DNA of 64,000 nt from Actinomycetospora sp. NBRC 106375 (GCF_030269665.1 NZ_BSTS01000009.1:1-64000); one strand, 5' to 3'; shown: positions 24,606-33,377, counted from the stretch's first letter. Numbers and translations are program-made. Notes: generated from the letters alone by a model not told the origin.

Positions 24606-24642
24606 GGAACGTTGTTCCGTATCGTAGGCGGAACAAAGTTCC
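24606..24642. promoter_or_regulatory. Two GGAACnnnGTTCC palindromes
   Basis: GGAACGTTGTTCC (24606-24618) and GGAACAAAGTTCC (24630-24642) are perfect palindromes with centres 24 bases apart, just upstream of the LLM oxidoreductase. Such paired sites are typical of TetR-family repressors binding as two dimers. No adjacent tetR gene is present, so the regulator is elsewhere. Confidence 0.65.
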
Positions 24643-24672
24643 GTCTCGTGCCGCCCGCCCCGGAGGACTCCC

Positions 24673-25533
24673 ATGGCACCCACCGTCAGCTTCGGGATCG
24701 CGACCGCACCGCAGCAGGTCGCCTACGACGACGTCCTGCGCGTCTGGCGCGAGGCCGACGCCGTGCCCGAGATCGAGCACGCGTGGCTGTTCGACCACCT
24801 CCTGCCGATCGCCGGGGACATCGACGGTCCGATCCTCGAGGGCTGGACGCTGCTCGCGGCGATGGCCGCGCAGACCGAGCGCCTGCGCCTCGGCCTGCTC
24901 GTGACGAGCAACCGCTTCCGGCCGCCCGCCGTCCTCGCCAAGATCGCGACGACCGTCGACGTCGTCTCCCGCGGGCGGCTCGAGCTCGGGATCGGCGCCG
25001 GATCGCGCCCGAGCATCCCGTGGGCCCGGCGGGAGTACGACGCCCACGGGCTGCCGTACCACGACTTCGGCGACTCGGTGGTCGCCCTCGACGAGGCCTG
25101 CACCGTGATCAAGCAGCTGTGGACCGCGGACGAGCCGTTCGACTTCCACGGCTCGGCGGTGCAGCTGACCGGCGCGTTCGGCAACCCGAAGCCCGTCCAG
25201 CGCCCCCACCCGCCGATCCTCGTCGGGGGCCGCGCGGCGACGACCCTGCGCGTCGTCGCGCGGCACGCGGACCGCTGGAACATCCCCGGCGGCGACATCG
25301 CCGACGTCGTCGAGCGCAGCGCCCTGCTCGACCGCTACTGCGCGGAGATCGGCCGCGACCCGGCGGAGATCACGCGCTCGGTCGTCCTGCCGGTGTCCTA
25401 CGACCGCCCGGAGGAGACCCGCAAGGCCGTCGAGGAGGCCGTCGGGGCCGGGGTCACCCACGTCGTCCTGAGCCTGCCGGCGCCGTGGCCCGGGGGCGTC
25501 GCGCGGTGGGTGGCGGACGAGGTGATCGGCTAG
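24673..25533 (+). CDS. LLM-class (probably F420-dependent) oxidoreductase
   Basis: 286 residues of the luciferase-like TIM barrel: HAWLFDHLLPI, RLRLGLLVTSNRFRPPAVLA, TVDVVSRGRLELGIGAGSRP, and PILVGGRAATTLRVVARHAD. In actinomycetes many of these use coenzyme F420; FMN is possible. It sits alone behind two GGAACnnnGTTCC operators, so it is probably induced by some xenobiotic or lipid signal. Its stop shares CTAG with the convergent STAS gene. Confidence 0.8.
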   Translation: MAPTVSFGIATAPQQVAYDDVLRVWREADAVPEIEHAWLFDHLLPIAGDIDGPILEGWTLLAAMAAQTERLRLGLLVTSNRFRPPAVLAKIATTVDVVSRGRLELGIGAGSRPSIPWARREYDAHGLPYHDFGDSVVALDEACTVIKQLWTADEPFDFHGSAVQLTGAFGNPKPVQRPHPPILVGGRAATTLRVVARHADRWNIPGGDIADVVERSALLDRYCAEIGRDPAEITRSVVLPVSYDRPEETRKAVEEAVGAGVTHVVLSLPAPWPGGVARWVADEVIG

Positions 25534-25835
25534 CCGAAGACCTGGTCGAGCCCCGTGAGCTTGAGCGCGCGGGCGGGCTGGCCGTGCACCCCGCGCAGCG
25601 CGAAGGAGGCACCGACCTCCTCGGCGCGGCGGTGGGCGCCGATGAGCACCCGGAGGCCGCAGGAGTCGCAGTAGGTGACCGCTTCGAGGTCGAGGACGAG
25701 CTCGGACGTCGGCTGCCCGAGCGCGTCGCCGACGGCGTCGTCGAGGCGACCGTGGCTGTCGTAGTCGAGGTCCCCGCCCACGACCACGACGGTGGCGGCG
25801 TCGCTGCGCTCGGTGCGGATGGTCAGCTCGGTCAT
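25530..25835 (-). CDS. STAS-domain anti-anti-sigma factor (RsbV-like)
   Basis: 101 residues, one STAS domain. DLEAVTYCDSCGLRVLIGAH holds the conserved phospho-acceptor Ser (D-S-x-G) used in partner switching. Unphosphorylated, such proteins bind anti-sigma kinases and free a sigma factor. It is third in a leftward operon after the PP2C phosphatase and the cobalamin-binding protein (10-base gap), so the phosphatase probably acts on it. No anti-sigma kinase or sigma gene is adjacent. An in-frame ATG at 25883 is a less likely start. Confidence 0.85.
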   Translation of the reverse strand: MTELTIRTERSDAATVVVVGGDLDYDSHGRLDDAVGDALGQPTSELVLDLEAVTYCDSCGLRVLIGAHRRAEEVGASFALRGVHGQPARALKLTGLDQVFG

Positions 25836-25845
25836 CGCGCCTCTC

Positions 25846-26871
25846 TCACCCCACCGGGGCGGGCAGGCCTCCGTGGGCTTCACGGAGGAGCCGAACCGTG
25901 CGCGGGGAGTCTGCCAGCGCGGCCGCGAGGGCGTCGAGCACCGGCGCGAGCTCGGCCACCCGCAGCCCGGCCGGGATCGCGACCGAGCCCACCCAGGAGA
26001 CGAACCCGTCGAACAGCGCCGGGTCGTCGACGAAGACCGCGGCGGCGAGGAAGTCGACGAGGTGGCCGAGGTCGTCGGCGAGCTCGTCGGTCGGGTCGCC
26101 GTCGTCGGGACGGGCCGCCGCGGCGGCGAGGCGGACGAGCTCGGCGCGGCGGGCGTGCAGCACGCCCTGCTCCTCGCGGCCGGTGCGGTCGCCCGCGGTC
26201 GCGCCGCCCTCGGCCGCGTCGGCGTGCCACGGTCCGTCCGGGTCCGCGGCGAGCATCGCGGCGGCGGCGCGGGCGTCGGGGGCCCAGCCGTCGGCGCCCA
26301 CCGCGCGCGCCCAGCGGCCGTCCGCGCCGAAGGCGGGTCCCCCGGCGAGCACCGGCGTGCCCGTGGCCCGGCAGGCCTCGACCATCCGCCGCGCCGCGGG
26401 CAGCCGCGAGGGCAGCGAGCTGGAGATCGCGACGACGTCCGGTCCGACGCGGTGCACGTGCGTGGCGAGCTGGGCGGCGGGCACCGACGCCCCGAGGAAC
26501 TCCACCGACCAGCCGTGGCGGGTCAGGACCTCGGCGAGCAGCCGCGCCGGCAGCCCGTGCCACTCGCCGTCGAGGCAGGCGACGGCGACCGTGCCCGTGC
26601 CACCGGGCCGCGGCGCGGGCGCGTGCCGGGCGACCGCGGCCACGACCCGCTCGCTGATGTGGGTGGCCACGTGCTCCTGGACGACGGTCCACTCCCCCGC
26701 GGCCCAGCGATCGCCGACCTCGCGCTGGGCCGCGGCGACGACGTCGAGCAGGACGGACTCGGGATCGACGCCCGCGTCCAGGGCATCGACGGCCACCGCG
26801 ACCGCGCCGGCCTCGTCGGCGGCCGCGAGCCGCTCGAGATAGGCGGTGCGGCGGGCGCCGATGTCGGTCAT
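25846..26871 (-). CDS. Cobalamin (B12)-binding-domain protein, possible light or ligand sensor
   Basis: 341 residues. The N-terminal helical cap has EVGDRWAAGEWTVVQEHVAT, as in B12-dependent sensors. The Rossmann-like B12 domain follows with VACLDGEWHGLPARLLAEVL (His in the position that ligates cobalt), GWSVEFLGASVPAAQL and VAISSSLPSRLPAARR. The C-terminal 120 residues are helical and of unknown role. There is no MerR-like DNA-binding domain, unlike CarH. It overlaps the PP2C gene (ATGA) and precedes the STAS gene, so it probably feeds a signal into a partner-switching pathway. Light sensing through adenosylcobalamin is an inference. Confidence 0.75.
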   Translation of the reverse strand: MTDIGARRTAYLERLAAADEAGAVAVAVDALDAGVDPESVLLDVVAAAQREVGDRWAAGEWTVVQEHVATHISERVVAAVARHAPAPRPGGTGTVAVACLDGEWHGLPARLLAEVLTRHGWSVEFLGASVPAAQLATHVHRVGPDVVAISSSLPSRLPAARRMVEACRATGTPVLAGGPAFGADGRWARAVGADGWAPDARAAAAMLAADPDGPWHADAAEGGATAGDRTGREEQGVLHARRAELVRLAAAAARPDDGDPTDELADDLGHLVDFLAAAVFVDDPALFDGFVSWVGSVAIPAGLRVAELAPVLDALAAALADSPRTVRLLREAHGGLPAPVG

Positions 26872-28619
26872 GCCGGGCTCCCCGGGCCGTGCGGTGCCTG
26901 GATCGCCAGCATCGCGACGTCGTCGTGGTCGTGCCCGTCGAGCCACGAGACGACCACCTGCTCGAGGTGCTCGCAGAGCACCTGCGGCGGGGCGCCGGCG
27001 CAGGGCGGCAGGGCGGCGGCGAGGCGCTCCTCGCCGAAGAAGTCGCCGGAGCCGCGGGCCTCGAGCACGCCGTCGCTGTAGAGCAGGCACGTGTCACCCG
27101 GCCCGAGGCCCACCTCGGCCTCGCCGAAGCGGGCCTCGCGGATCCCGCCGACGAGCATGCCCGCCACCGGCACGGCCTCGACCTCGCCGTCGGCGCGCAG
27201 CACGAGCGGCGGCGGGTGCCCGCCCGTGGCCAGGCGCAGCTCGACAGTGCCGTCGTCGGCCGGACGGGCGTCGCCGAGCACCATCGTCGCGAAGCGCGGA
27301 TCCTCGTCGCGGGTGGCGACGGCGTCGAGCAGGGCGGTGTTGAGCAGCGGGAGGATGTGGCCGGGCCGGTCCTCGAGCAGGCGCAGCGCGTGCCACGACT
27401 GGCGCACCCGCCCGGACAGGACCGCGGCCTCGATGCCCTTGCCGCACACGTCGCCGAGCAGGAACGCGGGCCGCTCGCTGGTGCCCACGACCTCGTAGAA
27501 GTCGCCGCCGACGCGCATCGTCTCGCGGGCGGGGCGGTAGGCCGCGCCCCAGAGCACGCCGGGCGTCTCGGGCAGCCGCGGCGCGGCGAGGCTCTCCTGC
27601 AGCACGGTGCCGAGGTGGGACTGCTCCTCGTGCAGTGCGGCCGCGGCCAGGGCGGTGCCGGCGCGGGCGACGTAGGAGGAGAGCAGGTCCTCCTCCGCCG
27701 CGGCGAGGACGTCCCGGTCGACCTCGTCGGCGGCGACGCGCGGATCGGTGAGCACGACGCACGCCTCGACGACACCGGTGATTGGCACCGGGCACACGCG
27801 CCGCGACGCCTCGCCCGGGGCCGACCGGCGCCCGGTCAGCGTCGCGATCTCGTCGTCCACCCGGGGGTCGCCGCTGCCGTCGCCCTCGCCCGCGAGCACG
27901 GCCGCGAGGTGCGGCACACGGTGGAGGTCGGCGGCCGCACCGTGGCCGATCCGGGGCCGCCCACCGCCGAGCTCCGCGGCCGCCCAGGTGACGGTGTCGT
28001 CGTGGCGCACGACCAGCACCGCGCCCGCGGCCAGGCGCGGCACCGCCAGGGCGACCACCCGACGGGCGGTGCGGTCGAGGTGCAGCACGCCGTGCAGGGC
28101 GCGGCCGGCCTCGGCGAGGAACGCGGCACGCTCCTGGGCGGCCAGCAGCGAGTCGGTGCGGGCCTGCTCGTCGGAGACGTCGCGCAGGTACCAGTACCGG
28201 TCGCCCTCGCGGGTCGCCGGCGGGAGCGGCGGGACCGGGCCGATGGCCGTGCCGCGGCGCCCGCGCACGTGGCGCTCACCGGTGGCGTGCTCGACGACGG
28301 CCTCGAAGCCCTCCGGCTCGCCCTCGCGCACGGCCCGCGCGAGGACCTCGCAGCGCGCCACGTCGATGATCTCGCCGACGCGCAGGTGCGGCAGGAGCTC
28401 CTGCGCCGCCGGGTTGGCCGCGCGGACGACGCCGGCCCGGTCGCAGATGACCACGCCCTCCTCGAAGCCGTCCAGGGGGCCGGGGACGGGCGGCGCCTCG
28501 GGGACGGCGGGGGTCGCGCGGGGCGTGATGGTAGCTGCGGGAGCCTCGGACACGTCGTGCGCCGGAGCGCCGAACCGTGACTCCACCGCCGTCCCTCCCT
28601 CCGTGACGGACGCGTCCAC
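26868..28619 (-). CDS. PAS-GAF-PP2C (SpoIIE/RsbU-type) phosphatase
   Basis: 583 residues. A Pro/Ala-rich head is followed by a PAS-like region (about 48-165, FEEGVVICDRAGVVRAANPA), a GAF-like region (about 180-340) and a PP2C SpoIIE domain (about 365-575). The last shows metal-ligand motifs MRVGGDFYEVV, LLGDVCGKGIEAA, LYSDGVLEARG and DHDDVAMLAI. Members dephosphorylate STAS anti-anti-sigma factors. The downstream cobalamin-binding and STAS genes make a complete sensor-phosphatase-target operon. No membrane segment, so cytosolic. Confidence 0.85.
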   Translation of the reverse strand: MDASVTEGGTAVESRFGAPAHDVSEAPAATITPRATPAVPEAPPVPGPLDGFEEGVVICDRAGVVRAANPAAQELLPHLRVGEIIDVARCEVLARAVREGEPEGFEAVVEHATGERHVRGRRGTAIGPVPPLPPATREGDRYWYLRDVSDEQARTDSLLAAQERAAFLAEAGRALHGVLHLDRTARRVVALAVPRLAAGAVLVVRHDDTVTWAAAELGGGRPRIGHGAAADLHRVPHLAAVLAGEGDGSGDPRVDDEIATLTGRRSAPGEASRRVCPVPITGVVEACVVLTDPRVAADEVDRDVLAAAEEDLLSSYVARAGTALAAAALHEEQSHLGTVLQESLAAPRLPETPGVLWGAAYRPARETMRVGGDFYEVVGTSERPAFLLGDVCGKGIEAAVLSGRVRQSWHALRLLEDRPGHILPLLNTALLDAVATRDEDPRFATMVLGDARPADDGTVELRLATGGHPPPLVLRADGEVEAVPVAGMLVGGIREARFGEAEVGLGPGDTCLLYSDGVLEARGSGDFFGEERLAAALPPCAGAPPQVLCEHLEQVVVSWLDGHDHDDVAMLAIQAPHGPGSPA

Positions 28620-28820
28620 CCTAGTCGACCCTGATCACCCCCGTCCTGAGCAGCCGCCGTGTCCCGCGGTGAGCCGTCGGTGACCGCGGACGAACGGTGG
28701 GTGACGCGGGAGCGCCGGTCTCCGTCCCCCGAACGGGCTCGGCGGGGGGTCCGGCGAGCGGGGCCGCCCGGTCCGGCGTCCGGTGATAGTCGGGGTCCCT
28801 CGCCGGGTACGGCACCGGCC

Positions 28821-29255
28821 ATGAGCATCAGCCTCGAGCAGGCCCAGACCGTCGTGTCCGCCGCCCTCGCGCACGCCCGCGCGCAGGGGTTCAAGCCGCT
28901 CACGGTCGCCGTGCTCGACCCGGGCGGCGCGCTCGTCGCCCTCGGGCGCGAGGACGGGTCGGGGTTCCTGCGTCCCGACGTGGCGACGGCGAAGGCCTAC
29001 GGCGTCCTCGGTCTCGGGATGGACAGCCGGGCGATCGCGGCCCGTGCCGCCGACTCGGCGGAGTTCTTCACCTCGGTGGCGTCGCTGGCCGGCGGCAAGG
29101 TGTTCTCGGTGCCGGGCGGGGTGTTCGTGCACGACGACGCCGGGACGCTGCTGGGCGCGGTGGGCGCGAGCGGCGACGCGTCGACCGCCGACGAGGAGGC
29201 CGTCGTCGCCGGCATCCGCGCCGCCGGCCTGACCCCCCGCACGGGCGCCGAGTAG
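28821..29255 (+). CDS. GlcG/HbpS-like heme-binding-family protein
   Basis: 144 residues from ATG 28821. It has SLEQAQTVVSAALAHARAQG, LTVAVLDPGGALVALGREDG, and GKVFSVPGGVFVHDDAGTLL, all typical of the GlcG/HbpS fold. Family members bind heme or small ligands or accompany hydroxyacid oxidases. The 200 bases upstream, shared with the divergent PP2C gene, contain no clear promoter that I can name. A palindromic element begins at the base after its stop. Confidence 0.75.
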   Translation: MSISLEQAQTVVSAALAHARAQGFKPLTVAVLDPGGALVALGREDGSGFLRPDVATAKAYGVLGLGMDSRAIAARAADSAEFFTSVASLAGGKVFSVPGGVFVHDDAGTLLGAVGASGDASTADEEAVVAGIRAAGLTPRTGAE

Positions 29256-29303
29256 GTATGTGAGCAGTTGGCGCCCCGGGAGGGGCGCCAACTGCTCACG
29301 GAG
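29256..29303. repeat. GTGAGC palindromic element, copy 3
   Basis: Left arm 29260-29277 (gtgagcagttggcgcccc), loop GGGA, right arm 29282-29299: an 18-bp perfect stem with arms identical to copy 1. It fills the gap between the convergent glcG-like stop and the ornithine-cyclodeaminase-family stop at 29306, as a bidirectional terminator would. Confidence 0.85.
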
Positions 29304-29305
29304 GA

Positions 29306-30322
29306 CTACGGCTCGATGACCGTGCCGAGGTCGCGGGCGAGGGCGGCGTCGTGGACGTCGGCGGCGAGGGCGACGTCGAGGACGCCCATGCCGAAGGGGT
29401 TCGACAGGACGACGTCCGACGCGTCCGCCCGTCCGGGGTGGGTGCCGGCGACGATCTCGGCCATCGTCGCGTCGACCGTCCGCGCGCCGGGCCGCGTCTC
29501 CCCCGGCCCCGCGAGCGTGCCCTCGCGCAGCATCCGCCCGAGCAGGCGCCGGTCGTCGGCCGCGACGAGGTCCCAGTCGTCGACCACCACCAGGTCGGCA
29601 CCGGTGACGACCTCGGGCAGGACGTCGTCGAGCGAGACGTGCGCGATCAGCGCACCGGGCGCGAACCAGTCGAGGGCGAGGTAGCCGGTGGTCGTCGTGG
29701 TGGTGCAGACGACCAGGCCGGCGCCCTCGACCGCCGCGCGCGGGTCATCGGCGACGTCGGCGCGGCGCAGCGCGGCGAACGACCGGGCCCGGGCGGGGTC
29801 GACGTCGTGGACCACCACGGACGCCCCGGGGTACTCGCGCGCCAGCAGGTCGAGGTGCGACTCGGCGAGGGCGCCGCAGCCGAGGACGGCGATGCGACCG
29901 ACGTCGGGCGCGGCGAGGCGGCGCGCGGAGAGCACCGTGTAGGCCGCGGTGCGGGTCGCCGAGATCCACGCGGCCTCGAGCATCGCCACCGGTCGCGCGG
30001 TGTCCGGGTCGAACAGGAACGTCCAGCCCTGCGCCCGCGGCAGCCCGCGGGACGGGTTGTCGAGGCTCGAGTTGATCACCTTGAGGCCCACGGCCGGGCG
30101 GTCGACCCACACGGCGCCGGGCAGGGCGAGGCTGCGGGCGAAGACGCCGGAGGACGGCGTGTGCCAGGGCAGGTAGGCCTCGTCGGGCAGCGTCGTCGCG
30201 CCCCGCGCGTGGGCGAGCAGCGTCGCCTCGACGCTCGCGACGGGGTCGACGTCGGCCGCCGCGGCCAGCACGTCCTCGCGGCGCAGGACGCGCAGGGCCG
30301 GCTCGGCGTTCGGGGAGGTCAT
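29306..30322 (-). CDS. Ornithine cyclodeaminase/mu-crystallin-family protein (SbnB-like?)
   Basis: 338 residues. The signature GLPRAQGWTFLFDPDTARPV then EAAWISATRTAAYTVLSARR is followed by the Rossmann motif IAVLGCGALAESHL and DWFAPGALIAHVSL. The family includes ornithine cyclodeaminase, alanine dehydrogenase and SbnB, an NAD-dependent enzyme for L-2,3-diaminopropionate synthesis in siderophore pathways. SbnB identity is attractive given the SbnG-SbnH-like fusion 24 kb away, but no SbnA partner is here, so it stays tentative. Confidence 0.75.
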   Translation of the reverse strand: MTSPNAEPALRVLRREDVLAAAADVDPVASVEATLLAHARGATTLPDEAYLPWHTPSSGVFARSLALPGAVWVDRPAVGLKVINSSLDNPSRGLPRAQGWTFLFDPDTARPVAMLEAAWISATRTAAYTVLSARRLAAPDVGRIAVLGCGALAESHLDLLAREYPGASVVVHDVDPARARSFAALRRADVADDPRAAVEGAGLVVCTTTTTTGYLALDWFAPGALIAHVSLDDVLPEVVTGADLVVVDDWDLVAADDRRLLGRMLREGTLAGPGETRPGARTVDATMAEIVAGTHPGRADASDVVLSNPFGMGVLDVALAADVHDAALARDLGTVIEP

Positions 30323-30560
30323 CGGTTGCTCACAGCGCGCGATCCTCCCGCGTCACCGGTTCGCCGCCTCCCGCGACCCACCCCCCATGAGCGATCTTTG
30401 GTGCTCTGGTGCCCGGTGTGCGTCCAGGTACGCCGGTCGCCGCAGCACTGCAGGGCCGTCCGGCCGCTTCTCGGGAACGCACGGGCGCGTCGGGGCACGA
30501 AGCGGGCACAGTGCGCGCACCGCTCGACGCGGAGCGAGGTGGGAAGGGGGTGACGCGCCG

Positions 30561-31208
30561 GTGACAGGTGGAGGGCACCACCGCGGGCGCGTCACCGACC
30601 GTCCCGGCGGCGCGCACTGGTGGGGCGGCACGGGACGCGCGGGCGGTGGCACCCACGCGGTGCGCCGCGCGGGGCGCCGAGGCCTGCTGCTGCTCCTCGC
30701 CCTGATCGCCGTCCTCGCCGCGGGCGGGGTCGCGGTGGCCGTCACCGCGACCCGGTCCGACGCCCCCACGCCCGCCTCCGCTGCGCCGCCCGCCGCCCCA
30801 CCTGCCGCCGCGACGCCCTCCGGACGGTCCGCCGCGGCACGCACCGCGCCGACCCCCGACGTGGCGGTGCTCCAGTCGACGATCGACGAGGTCCTCGCCG
30901 CCGCCCCCCTGCGCTTCGCGGCCGACTCCGCGGCCCCGAACGCCGACACCGCCGGGTCGATCGGGCGGCTCGCCGCCGTGCTGGCGGCGACACCCGGCCC
31001 GCGGGTCACCGTCGAGGGCCACACCGCCCCGATCGGCGAGCAGACCGGCGGCGCGCAACAGCTCTCCGAGCAGCGGGCCCAGGAGATCGTCCGGCGTCTG
31101 GAGGCCGCCGGGGTGCCCACCGGACGTCTCACCGCGGTCGGGGTCGGCCCGGCCCGGCCGCTGGCGACACTCGACGCGAGCCGCCGCGTCGAGGTCCGGG
31201 TCGGGTGA
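30561..31208 (+). CDS. Membrane-anchored OmpA-like domain protein
   Basis: About 215 residues from GTG 30561 (GGAAGGGGG upstream). There is one N-terminal membrane helix (RRGLLLLLALIAVLAAGGVA), an Ala/Pro linker, and a C-terminal OmpA/MotB domain (PRVTVEGHTAPIGE, LSEQRAQEIVRRLEAAGVP, VEVRV). Such domains bind peptidoglycan. The Asp of the usual EGHTD motif is Ala here, so binding may be weak. The 238 bases upstream hold a degenerate half of the GTGAGC element (about 30387-30412). Confidence 0.75.
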   Translation: MTGGGHHRGRVTDRPGGAHWWGGTGRAGGGTHAVRRAGRRGLLLLLALIAVLAAGGVAVAVTATRSDAPTPASAAPPAAPPAAATPSGRSAAARTAPTPDVAVLQSTIDEVLAAAPLRFAADSAAPNADTAGSIGRLAAVLAATPGPRVTVEGHTAPIGEQTGGAQQLSEQRAQEIVRRLEAAGVPTGRLTAVGVGPARPLATLDASRRVEVRVG

Positions 31209-31273
31209 CGTTTGCCGGAGCGCGGAATCACCCATCTCGGGCCTCATGAACCCGCAGACGGCCGACGGCACCG

Positions 31274-31576
31274 GTGACACCGACGACCCCGACGGCGACG
31301 GGGGGCGCACCGCTCACGCTGACGATCGGCTCCCAGGAGCTCGTCCTGCGCCAGCGCTACGAGCTGATGAGCATCATCAACGACATCGGCATCTGCCTGT
31401 TCTTCACCGTCCGCAGCGTCGCCTTCTACTGGCACGAGCTGTTCGACCTGGGCGTGACGCTGTTCGTGATCGGCAGCGTGCAGCTCGGCATCCGGCCGGC
31501 CATCCGCTTCGCCCGCCGCGTGCAGCTGCGCCGGATCACCCGGGGCATGCCCCACGAGGTCGCCCGCGACTTCTGA
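31274..31576 (+). CDS. YrhK-like membrane protein
   Basis: 100 residues. The core RQRYELMSIINDIGICLFFT, VRSVAFYWHELFDLGVTLFV and IGSVQLGIRPAIRFARR has two membrane helices as in the small YrhK family of unknown role. The first 15 residues are low-complexity Thr/Pro, and the GTG at 31274 lacks a clear RBS, so the true start may differ. A palindromic element follows 54 bases after the stop. Confidence 0.65.
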   Translation: MTPTTPTATGGAPLTLTIGSQELVLRQRYELMSIINDIGICLFFTVRSVAFYWHELFDLGVTLFVIGSVQLGIRPAIRFARRVQLRRITRGMPHEVARDF

Positions 31577-31629
31577 GGGCATCGCCCGCCGCGCCGGCGA
31601 GGCGGTCAGCAGCCTCGCCGCGTGACCTC

Positions 31630-31669
31630 GTGAGTGGAACTCCCGGTCCTGACCGGGAAGTCCGCTCAC
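31630..31669. repeat. GTGAGC palindromic element, copy 4
   Basis: Left arm gtgagtggaactcccggtc (31630-31648), loop CT, right arm 31651-31669; 19-base arms with two non-identical positions. It lies between the convergent yrhK-like gene and the alcohol dehydrogenase, ending one base before the latter's stop codon complement at 31671. Confidence 0.8.
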
Positions 31670-31670
31670 A

Positions 31671-32690
31671 TCAGCCCGGCCGCACCACCGCCTTGATGGC
31701 GCCCGGGTCCCGGCGCGCGGCGAGCAGCGCGTCGACGGCGCCGTCGAGGTCGTGGTGCGAGGTGACCATGTCGTCGAGGCGCACCGCACCCGAGGCCGCG
31801 AGCGCGATCGCCGCCGGGTAGACGTGGGCATAGCGGAAGGTTCCCTTCACGGTGAGCTCCCGCGCCTGCACCACGTCGAGCGGCAGCGTCACCTGCGCCC
31901 CGGTGCCGACGAGGACGACGGTCGCGGCGGGCGCCGTCGCGGCGATCGCGAGGTCGAGGGCGGCCTGCACGCCGCTGCACTCCAGGACGACGTCGGCGGG
32001 CGGGAGGTCCGTCCCGGCGCCCGGGTCGACGGCGGTGTCGGCGCCGAAGCCCGTCGCCACCTCCCGGCGGTGCGCGACGGGGTCGGAGACCGTCACGTGG
32101 GCCGCCCCGCAGGCGCGCGCGACCTGCAGGCAGAGCAGGCCGACCGGCCCGCCGCCGGTGACGAGCACACGGGTCCCGGGCCCGATGTCCGCCTTGCCGG
32201 CGGCGTGCACGGCCACGGCCAGGGGCTCGATCATCGCGGCGGCGTCGTCGGAGAGGGTGTCCGGCACGGGATGGGCGCGGTGCGCCGGCACCGTCACGTA
32301 CTGGGCGAACGACCCGTCGACCGGCGGCGTCGCGAAGAACTCGATCCACGGGCAGAGGTGGTAGCGCCCGCGGACGCACTGCTCGCAGCGCCCGCAGTTG
32401 CGCTGGGGCTCGAGGGCCACCCGCGTCCCGACGGCCGGCGCCTCGACCCCGTCGCCGACCGCGCTGACCACCCCGGAGGTCTCGTGGCCGAGCACGAGCG
32501 GCCCGTGCATGACGAAGCCGCCGATGCGCCCGTGGTCGTAGTAGTGCACGTCGGAGCCGCAGACGCTCACGGCCCGGACCGCCACCTGCACCTCGCCCGG
32601 GCCGGGGTCCGGCACGGGACGGGACTCGACGGCGATGCGCTCGGGTGCGAGGAGCACCGCCACACGTTGCTCGGTGTTCGTGGGGCTCAT
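31671..32690 (-). CDS. Zinc-dependent alcohol/polyol dehydrogenase
   Basis: 339 residues of the medium-chain family. Catalytic Zn site CGSDVHYYDHGRIG and GHETSG; structural Zn loop CGRCEQCVRGRYHLC with four Cys; Rossmann motif VTGGGPVGLLC. SDVHYY and the overall length resemble sorbitol/xylitol dehydrogenases. The start at ATG 32690 gives a normal N-terminus. It is monocistronic, divergent from the phosphate-uptake pair. Confidence 0.85.
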   Translation of the reverse strand: MSPTNTEQRVAVLLAPERIAVESRPVPDPGPGEVQVAVRAVSVCGSDVHYYDHGRIGGFVMHGPLVLGHETSGVVSAVGDGVEAPAVGTRVALEPQRNCGRCEQCVRGRYHLCPWIEFFATPPVDGSFAQYVTVPAHRAHPVPDTLSDDAAAMIEPLAVAVHAAGKADIGPGTRVLVTGGGPVGLLCLQVARACGAAHVTVSDPVAHRREVATGFGADTAVDPGAGTDLPPADVVLECSGVQAALDLAIAATAPAATVVLVGTGAQVTLPLDVVQARELTVKGTFRYAHVYPAAIALAASGAVRLDDMVTSHHDLDGAVDALLAARRDPGAIKAVVRPG

Positions 32691-32740
32691 GGACCCGGAG
32701 TACCCGCAGGTGCCCCGGTGCCGACGCCTACCATCGCGCG

Positions 32741-33376
32741 ATGGCTTTCCGCCTGACGCCCCACGAGCGTGGCTTCTACCCACTCTTCACCCGGGCCGCC
32801 GAGAACATCGTGATCGGGATCGATCTGCTGGACGATCTGGTGTCCGCCGGTTCCGACGCCCGCCCGGCGCTCGCCGCGAAGGTCAAGGACACCGAGCACG
32901 ACGGCGACAGCGTGACCCACGAGATCCTGGTCAAGCTGAACTCGACCTTCGTGACGCCGTTCGACCGCGAGGACATCTACCGGCTCGCCTCCTCCCTCGA
33001 CGACGTCCTCGACGCCGTCGAGGAGGCCGCCGACCGGATCGTGCTCTACCGGCTCGACGAGCTGCCGACGGGCATCCCGAAGCAGGTCGAGATCCTCCGG
33101 CGCGCGGCCGCCGCCACCGCCGAGGCGATGCCGAAGCTCGAGAAGGTCGACAAGCTCCAGCCGTACTGGATCCACGTCAACTCCCTGGAGAACGAGGCGG
33201 ACGACGTCTACCGCGCCCTGCTCGGCGAGCTCCTGGCGCCACCGGACGACGCCCCGCCGTCGGACGTGCTGACCGTCCTGAAGCTCAAGGAGGTCGTCGA
33301 GGTCCTCGAACAGGCCGCCGACGCCTTCGAGACGGTCGCGAACACCGTCGAGAGCATCGCGGTCAAGGAGTCCTGA
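32741..33376 (+). CDS. DUF47/PhoU-like phosphate transport accessory protein
   Basis: 211 residues, all helical. FRLTPHERGFYPLFTRAAEN, VKDTEHDGDSVTHEIL, FDREDIYRLASSLDDVLDAV and the HVNSLENEADDVYRALL repeat are the DUF47 (PhoU-fold) hallmarks with Asp/Glu metal clusters. These proteins regulate PiT transporters. It is one base upstream of the PiT gene. Confidence 0.85.
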   Translation: MAFRLTPHERGFYPLFTRAAENIVIGIDLLDDLVSAGSDARPALAAKVKDTEHDGDSVTHEILVKLNSTFVTPFDREDIYRLASSLDDVLDAVEEAADRIVLYRLDELPTGIPKQVEILRRAAAATAEAMPKLEKVDKLQPYWIHVNSLENEADDVYRALLGELLAPPDDAPPSDVLTVLKLKEVVEVLEQAADAFETVANTVESIAVKES

Positions 33377-33377
33377 C

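Noticed and set aside
28620-28820. SigB-type promoter upstream of the PP2C-B12-STAS operon
   Set aside because: No GTTT...GGGTA-like pair at proper spacing was found on the leftward strand.
30323-30560. Stretch ATGAGCGATCTTTGGTGCT resembling one half of a GTGAGC palindrome
   Set aside because: Only about 15 of 19 positions match and no complementary right arm follows, so it is at most a decayed half element; noted with the OmpA-like gene.
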